Source: Planctomycetaceae bacterium (lineage in GTDB: Bacteria > Planctomycetota > Planctomycetia > Planctomycetales > Planctomycetaceae). Taken from it: DNA of 64,000 nucleotides. Below the pieces are notes generated by a model. The model saw only the letters and a program-made list of their open reading frames with translations, did no database searches and was not told the DNA's origin. The position numbers and the translations under genes are program-made. Below are positions 61,122-64,000 of this stretch, piece by piece. Position 1 is the stretch's first letter. The number at the start of each line of letters is the position of its first letter. The stretch is from contig JAHBXV010000003.1 of assembly GCA_019636285.1 (NCBI GenBank), forward strand, positions 174,562 through 238,561, written 5' to 3'.

Positions 61122-62813
61122 ATGGGACTTACCTCCGCTCTCAACACGTCGCTGATCGGCCTGTCGCTCAATGAAACGTCGATCGATGTGCTGGGGAACA
61201 ACATCGCCAACGCCGGCACGAACGGCTTCAAAAGCTCGCAAGTCCGGTTTCAGACGCAGTTGTCCCGCACCCTGACGATCGGTTCTCGCCCCACGGTGAC
61301 GAATGGAGGAACCAACCCCCGGCAGATTGGTCTCGGGGCGTCGGTTGCCGTCATTTCCAAGGACTTCACTCAGGGAAGTGTCGCGAACAGTACGAGCCCT
61401 TCCGACCTTGCCATTCAGGGCGACGGATTCTTCGTGCTGGAAGGAAGCAACGGCCGCGCCTACACCCGAAACGGCAACTTTTCGTTGAACAGTGCCTCGC
61501 AACTGATTAACGACCAGGGGATGTTTGTCCAGGGATATGGGGTCGACGCCGATTACAATTTGGTCCGAACACAGGTGCAGAACCTGCAAATTCCACTCGG
61601 CGAATCGAACGTCGCCCAGCGAACAACTGCTCTCCAATTGAGCGGAGCCCTGTTGCCGATTGGAGCGCTCGCCGACCGCGGAACGCAGATCCTGACCGAG
61701 GCGATGACCGACGCGTCAACGTCCTCACCGGCCGTCACGACGTCGCTCCTGTCCGATATTCAAAATGCCGGCGGAACCAATCTTTTCACGGTGGGCGAAA
61801 CGTTGCAGTTTTCCCCCCGCAAGGGAGGGCGGTCGATCGAATCGCAAACGCTCCAGGTGACTGCCACCACGACGGTTGCCGACCTGATGACCCTGATGGG
61901 AAACACCCTGGGAATCCAGTCCGGCGGGGGAATCGCCAATGATGCCGGCACGGGAACGCAGCCGGGTCTATCGCTGACGGGTGGTCAGATTCACATCGTC
62001 GGCAATTCCGGCACGGTCAATGCCATTGGCTTCACGTCGGGCGATCTGACTTCGAACGGAACCGTGGTCCCGTTCAGCACCACCACCCCCCAGGACGCGG
62101 TTGGCGAATCGACAAGCACCGATTTCGTGGTGTTCGACTCGCTGGGACAGCCCATTACCGTCCGCATGACGGCCGTCCTCGAGAATCGGACAACCAACGC
62201 TACGATCTATCGTTACTTCCTCGAATCGGCCGAAGACAGTCGAGCGAACATCGCGGTCGGGCAGGGGACATTGACTTTCGACAGCGAAGGACGCGTGACG
62301 GATGGCGGTGAAGCCACGTTCTCGCTCGAACGTCAAGACTCCGCCGCCGTCAGCCCCATGCAGATTACGATGGACCTTTCGCAGCTCTCGGGAATTTCGA
62401 CCGTGCAGGCGGGAAGCCGACTCAATCTCACCTGGCAGAACGGTTCTTCGCCGGGCACGTTGCAGAGCTTCGTGATCGACGAAGGGGGCGTCATCAACGG
62501 CATCTACGATAACGGCCTCATTCGGACGCTGGGACAGGTCGTCGTGGCCCGTTTCCCCAATCCGGGCGGTCTTATCGAAGACGGTTCGACAACCTTCAAG
62601 GAAGGGGTCAGTTCCGGCAGCCCGTCGATCGTTTCGCCCGGAACCTTCGGGGCGGGAACGATTCGAGCCGGTGCCATTGAACTCTCCAACACCGACATCG
62701 GCCGGAACCTGGTCGATCTGATTGTCGCCAGCACGAACTACCGGGGAAATGCCCGGGTCATTTCCTCGGTGCAGCAGCTCGTGGACGAGCTCCTGATGCT
62801 GGGTGGACGATAA
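61122..62813 (+). CDS. flgE: Flagellar hook protein FlgE
   Basis: A 563-residue hook protein exported by the flagellar type III system. The N-terminal rod motif is ALNTSLIGLSLNETSIDVLGNNIANAGTNGFK. The FlgE/F/G core follows (SPSDLAIQGDGFFVL, YTRNGNFSLNSASQLIND), then the hook-specific region with VVFDSLGQPITVRMTAVLE. The C-terminus, SNTDIGRNLVDLIVASTNYRGNARVI, forms the coiled-coil end. ATG 61122 follows an AGGGA site. It is four bases before flbD. Confidence 0.95.
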   Translation: MGLTSALNTSLIGLSLNETSIDVLGNNIANAGTNGFKSSQVRFQTQLSRTLTIGSRPTVTNGGTNPRQIGLGASVAVISKDFTQGSVANSTSPSDLAIQGDGFFVLEGSNGRAYTRNGNFSLNSASQLINDQGMFVQGYGVDADYNLVRTQVQNLQIPLGESNVAQRTTALQLSGALLPIGALADRGTQILTEAMTDASTSSPAVTTSLLSDIQNAGGTNLFTVGETLQFSPRKGGRSIESQTLQVTATTTVADLMTLMGNTLGIQSGGGIANDAGTGTQPGLSLTGGQIHIVGNSGTVNAIGFTSGDLTSNGTVVPFSTTTPQDAVGESTSTDFVVFDSLGQPITVRMTAVLENRTTNATIYRYFLESAEDSRANIAVGQGTLTFDSEGRVTDGGEATFSLERQDSAAVSPMQITMDLSQLSGISTVQAGSRLNLTWQNGSSPGTLQSFVIDEGGVINGIYDNGLIRTLGQVVVARFPNPGGLIEDGSTTFKEGVSSGSPSIVSPGTFGAGTIRAGAIELSNTDIGRNLVDLIVASTNYRGNARVISSVQQLVDELLMLGGR

Positions 62814-62816
62814 GCC

Positions 62817-63017
62817 ATGATTCGACTGACACGCCTCAATGGCGAGCCATTCGTCGTCAACGCCGAACTGATCAAGTTCGTCGAGGAGCGGCCCGACACG
62901 TTCGTCACCCTGACCGACGACGAGCGTTTCGTCGTTCGCGAATCGGCGGAAGAGGTAACCCGCCGCGCGATTGAACACGCGAGGACGATCCGCATGGTCT
63001 CTGTCATCTCGCCCTAG
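62817..63017 (+). CDS. flbD: Flagellar FlbD-family protein
   Basis: A 66-residue protein of the small FlbD family (PF06289), common in flagellar operons beside flgE and motA. The whole family pattern is visible: MIRLTRLNGEPFVVNAELIKFVEERPDTFVTLTDDERFVV. The precise role is not established. The ATG lies three bases after the flgE stop, so translation is probably linked. A palindromic repeat follows in the spacer to motA. Confidence 0.92.
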   Translation: MIRLTRLNGEPFVVNAELIKFVEERPDTFVTLTDDERFVVRESAEEVTRRAIEHARTIRMVSVISP

Positions 63018-63042
63018 TGTTCTGCCCTGGCTTGATGTTCGG

Positions 63043-63110
63043 GTGCCACTGGCTCTGCCAGTGCGTCTTAAGTTGATTGGCAAAAAATACACTGGCGGAG
63101 CCAGTGGCAC
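63043..63110. repeat. Dispersed palindromic repeat element, copy 3
   Basis: GTGCCACTGGCTCTGCCAGTG (63043-63063), a centre containing CTTAAGTTGATT, and the inverted unit CACTGGCGGAGCCAGTGGCAC (63090-63110). This is the best-preserved copy; 35533-35603 is the same element inverted. It occupies the spacer between flbD and motA, ending 29 bases before the motA ATG. Confidence 0.78.
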
Positions 63111-63139
63111 GCCCCCCGGAAGCGACCGGACTGGAAACC

Positions 63140-63919
63140 ATGGACAAAGCCACCATCGTCGGAATTCTGCTGGCGAACGGGGCGATGCTGTACTCGATCA
63201 TCGTCGCCGGGGCCAGCCTCAAGGCTTTCTGGGACACGCCGTCGATCATCATGGTGGGCGTCGGCGGGGCCGCCGCCGTCATGATTGCCTATCCGTTCGG
63301 AACTCTCATTTCGTGCGGCAAGGCGATCAAGAAGGCGTTTACGCCCACGACGGCCTCCATGCTGCCCGTGATCTCGCAACTCGTCGAGTTTTCGGAAATC
63401 GCGCGCCGCGACGGGATTCTGGCGCTCGAAAACAAGACCCAGGAAATCAAGGATCCCTTCATTCTGATGGGCATCCAGATGGCGATCGACGGAACCGACA
63501 CCGAGGTGATGGAGGCGATTCTTCGATCCGAGGTCGAAGCCATGTCCGTTCGCCATAAAACGACGAAGTCGTTCCTGGAAACCGCGGCTCGCTATGCCCC
63601 CGCGTTCGGCATGATCGGGACGCTGATCGGCCTGATCATCATGCTCGGGAACATGTCGAACCCGGATGCGATCGGTCCCGGGATGGCCGTCGCCCTGTTG
63701 ACCACCCTGTACGGTGCGTATATCGCGAACGCTTTCTGTCTGCCGCTGGCCGACAAACTCGGGTTCTACAGTAAGCGAGAGCTCGAAATTCGCGAGCTGA
63801 TTATTCGCGGACTGCTTTCCATTCAGAACGGCGACAACCCCCGCGTGCTGGAGCAAAAACTCGCGACCTGCCTGCCAGCCAAACAGCGGGCGGCACTGGC
63901 AAAGAACAAAGCCGCTTGA
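63140..63919 (+). CDS. motA: Flagellar motor stator protein MotA
   Basis: A 259-residue inner-membrane stator subunit which with MotB converts ion flow to torque. Four membrane segments are visible: TIVGILLANGAMLYSIIVAG, SIIMVGVGGAAAVMIAYPF, APAFGMIGTLIGLIIMLG, and GPGMAVALLTTLYGAYIANAFCL. A cytoplasmic loop of about 100 charged residues lies between the second and third. ATG 63140 is taken because the open frame upstream runs through the palindromic repeat. Length and motifs agree with MotA rather than ExbB. A possible next start (ATG 63967) lies close to the window end, too short to judge. Confidence 0.95.
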   Translation: MDKATIVGILLANGAMLYSIIVAGASLKAFWDTPSIIMVGVGGAAAVMIAYPFGTLISCGKAIKKAFTPTTASMLPVISQLVEFSEIARRDGILALENKTQEIKDPFILMGIQMAIDGTDTEVMEAILRSEVEAMSVRHKTTKSFLETAARYAPAFGMIGTLIGLIIMLGNMSNPDAIGPGMAVALLTTLYGAYIANAFCLPLADKLGFYSKRELEIRELIIRGLLSIQNGDNPRVLEQKLATCLPAKQRAALAKNKAA

Positions 63920-64000
63920 GCCCAGTCCACGACCGCCACGTGTTACGGTTCGTGGGAGGTTAGAAGATGGGATCGAGAGTCCGGAGTCGAGCGAAAGAAA

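Noticed and set aside
63967..64000. Start of a further gene (possibly motB) at the right edge
   Set aside because: An ATG with a purine-rich upstream stretch exists, but only eleven codons are available and they show no MotB feature.

Overview
This is a 64 kb chromosomal stretch from a planctomycete, most likely the Planctomycetaceae/Schlesneria-like part of the phylum. The evidence is a set of lineage-typical families seen directly in the translations: three DUF1501 Tat-exported proteins, two DUF1549/DUF1553 'planctomycete cytochrome' proteins, a PVC-type heme-binding CxxCH protein, a DUF1559 pseudopilin-like protein and a DUF1598 secreted protein. Base composition is high in G+C. A visibly more A+T-rich block lies at about 45.1-49.2 kb. 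I saw no rRNA, tRNA, CRISPR array, transposase or phage gene.

Layout. 1-4.2 kb: tail of a complex I operon (nuoL 3' end, nuoM, nuoN), followed by a small helical protein and a TatD nuclease. 5.6-12.8 kb: a tightly packed seven-gene block with no assigned function. It encodes a small soluble protein, a MutL/GlmL-type ASKHA ATPase, a barrel-sandwich protein, an FN3 plus DUF6754-like membrane protein and three further membrane proteins. An SDR oxidoreductase follows. This block is the best candidate for an undescribed system. 13.7-22.7 kb: a PVC-type cytochrome protein, then on the minus strand a beta-helix protein, a DUF1549/1553 cytochrome and a DUF1501 protein. 22.8-27.9 kb: a creatininase-like hydrolase, then a four-gene operon (DUF1559, lipoprotein, a DUF3386-like protein, DUF4198-Kelch) with a Fur-like 7-1-7 operator at its promoter and a strong terminator at its end. 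27.9-31.5 kb: HNH protein, DUF1501, and a CLC antiporter resembling the fluoride-exporting clade. 31.5-38.7 kb, minus strand: DUF1549/1553, two DUF1501 proteins and a WD40 protein. 38.8-42.9 kb, minus strand: a TetR/CerR-type regulator, ABC permease, ABC ATPase and HlyD-type adaptor with a clear promoter and palindromic operator. 43.2-45.1 kb: a YkgJ-type cysteine-cluster protein and EpmA. 45.1-49.2 kb: four unrelated minus-strand hypothetical genes separated by structured repeats. 49.3-53.3 kb: an ABC-2 type exporter with a repeat-rich partner protein. 53.5-55.3 kb, minus strand: Fpg and a dual-specificity-phosphatase/cytochrome-c'-like fusion. 55.6-57.3 kb: DUF1598. 57.4-60.8 kb, minus strand: murC-murB-ddl peptidoglycan precursor genes. 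61.1 kb to the end: flagellar flgE, flbD and motA.

How the parts fit. The nuo, mur and flagellar blocks are ordinary core functions; the flagellar genes agree with a motile swarmer stage. The DUF1549/DUF1553 plus DUF1501 pairs are secreted or periplasmic multi-domain proteins of uncertain function that are abundant in planctomycetes. At least three families of short palindromic or inverted-repeat elements sit in the spacers, including inside the ABC exporter operon and between flbD and motA. All identifications rest on reading motifs by eye; no database search was possible.
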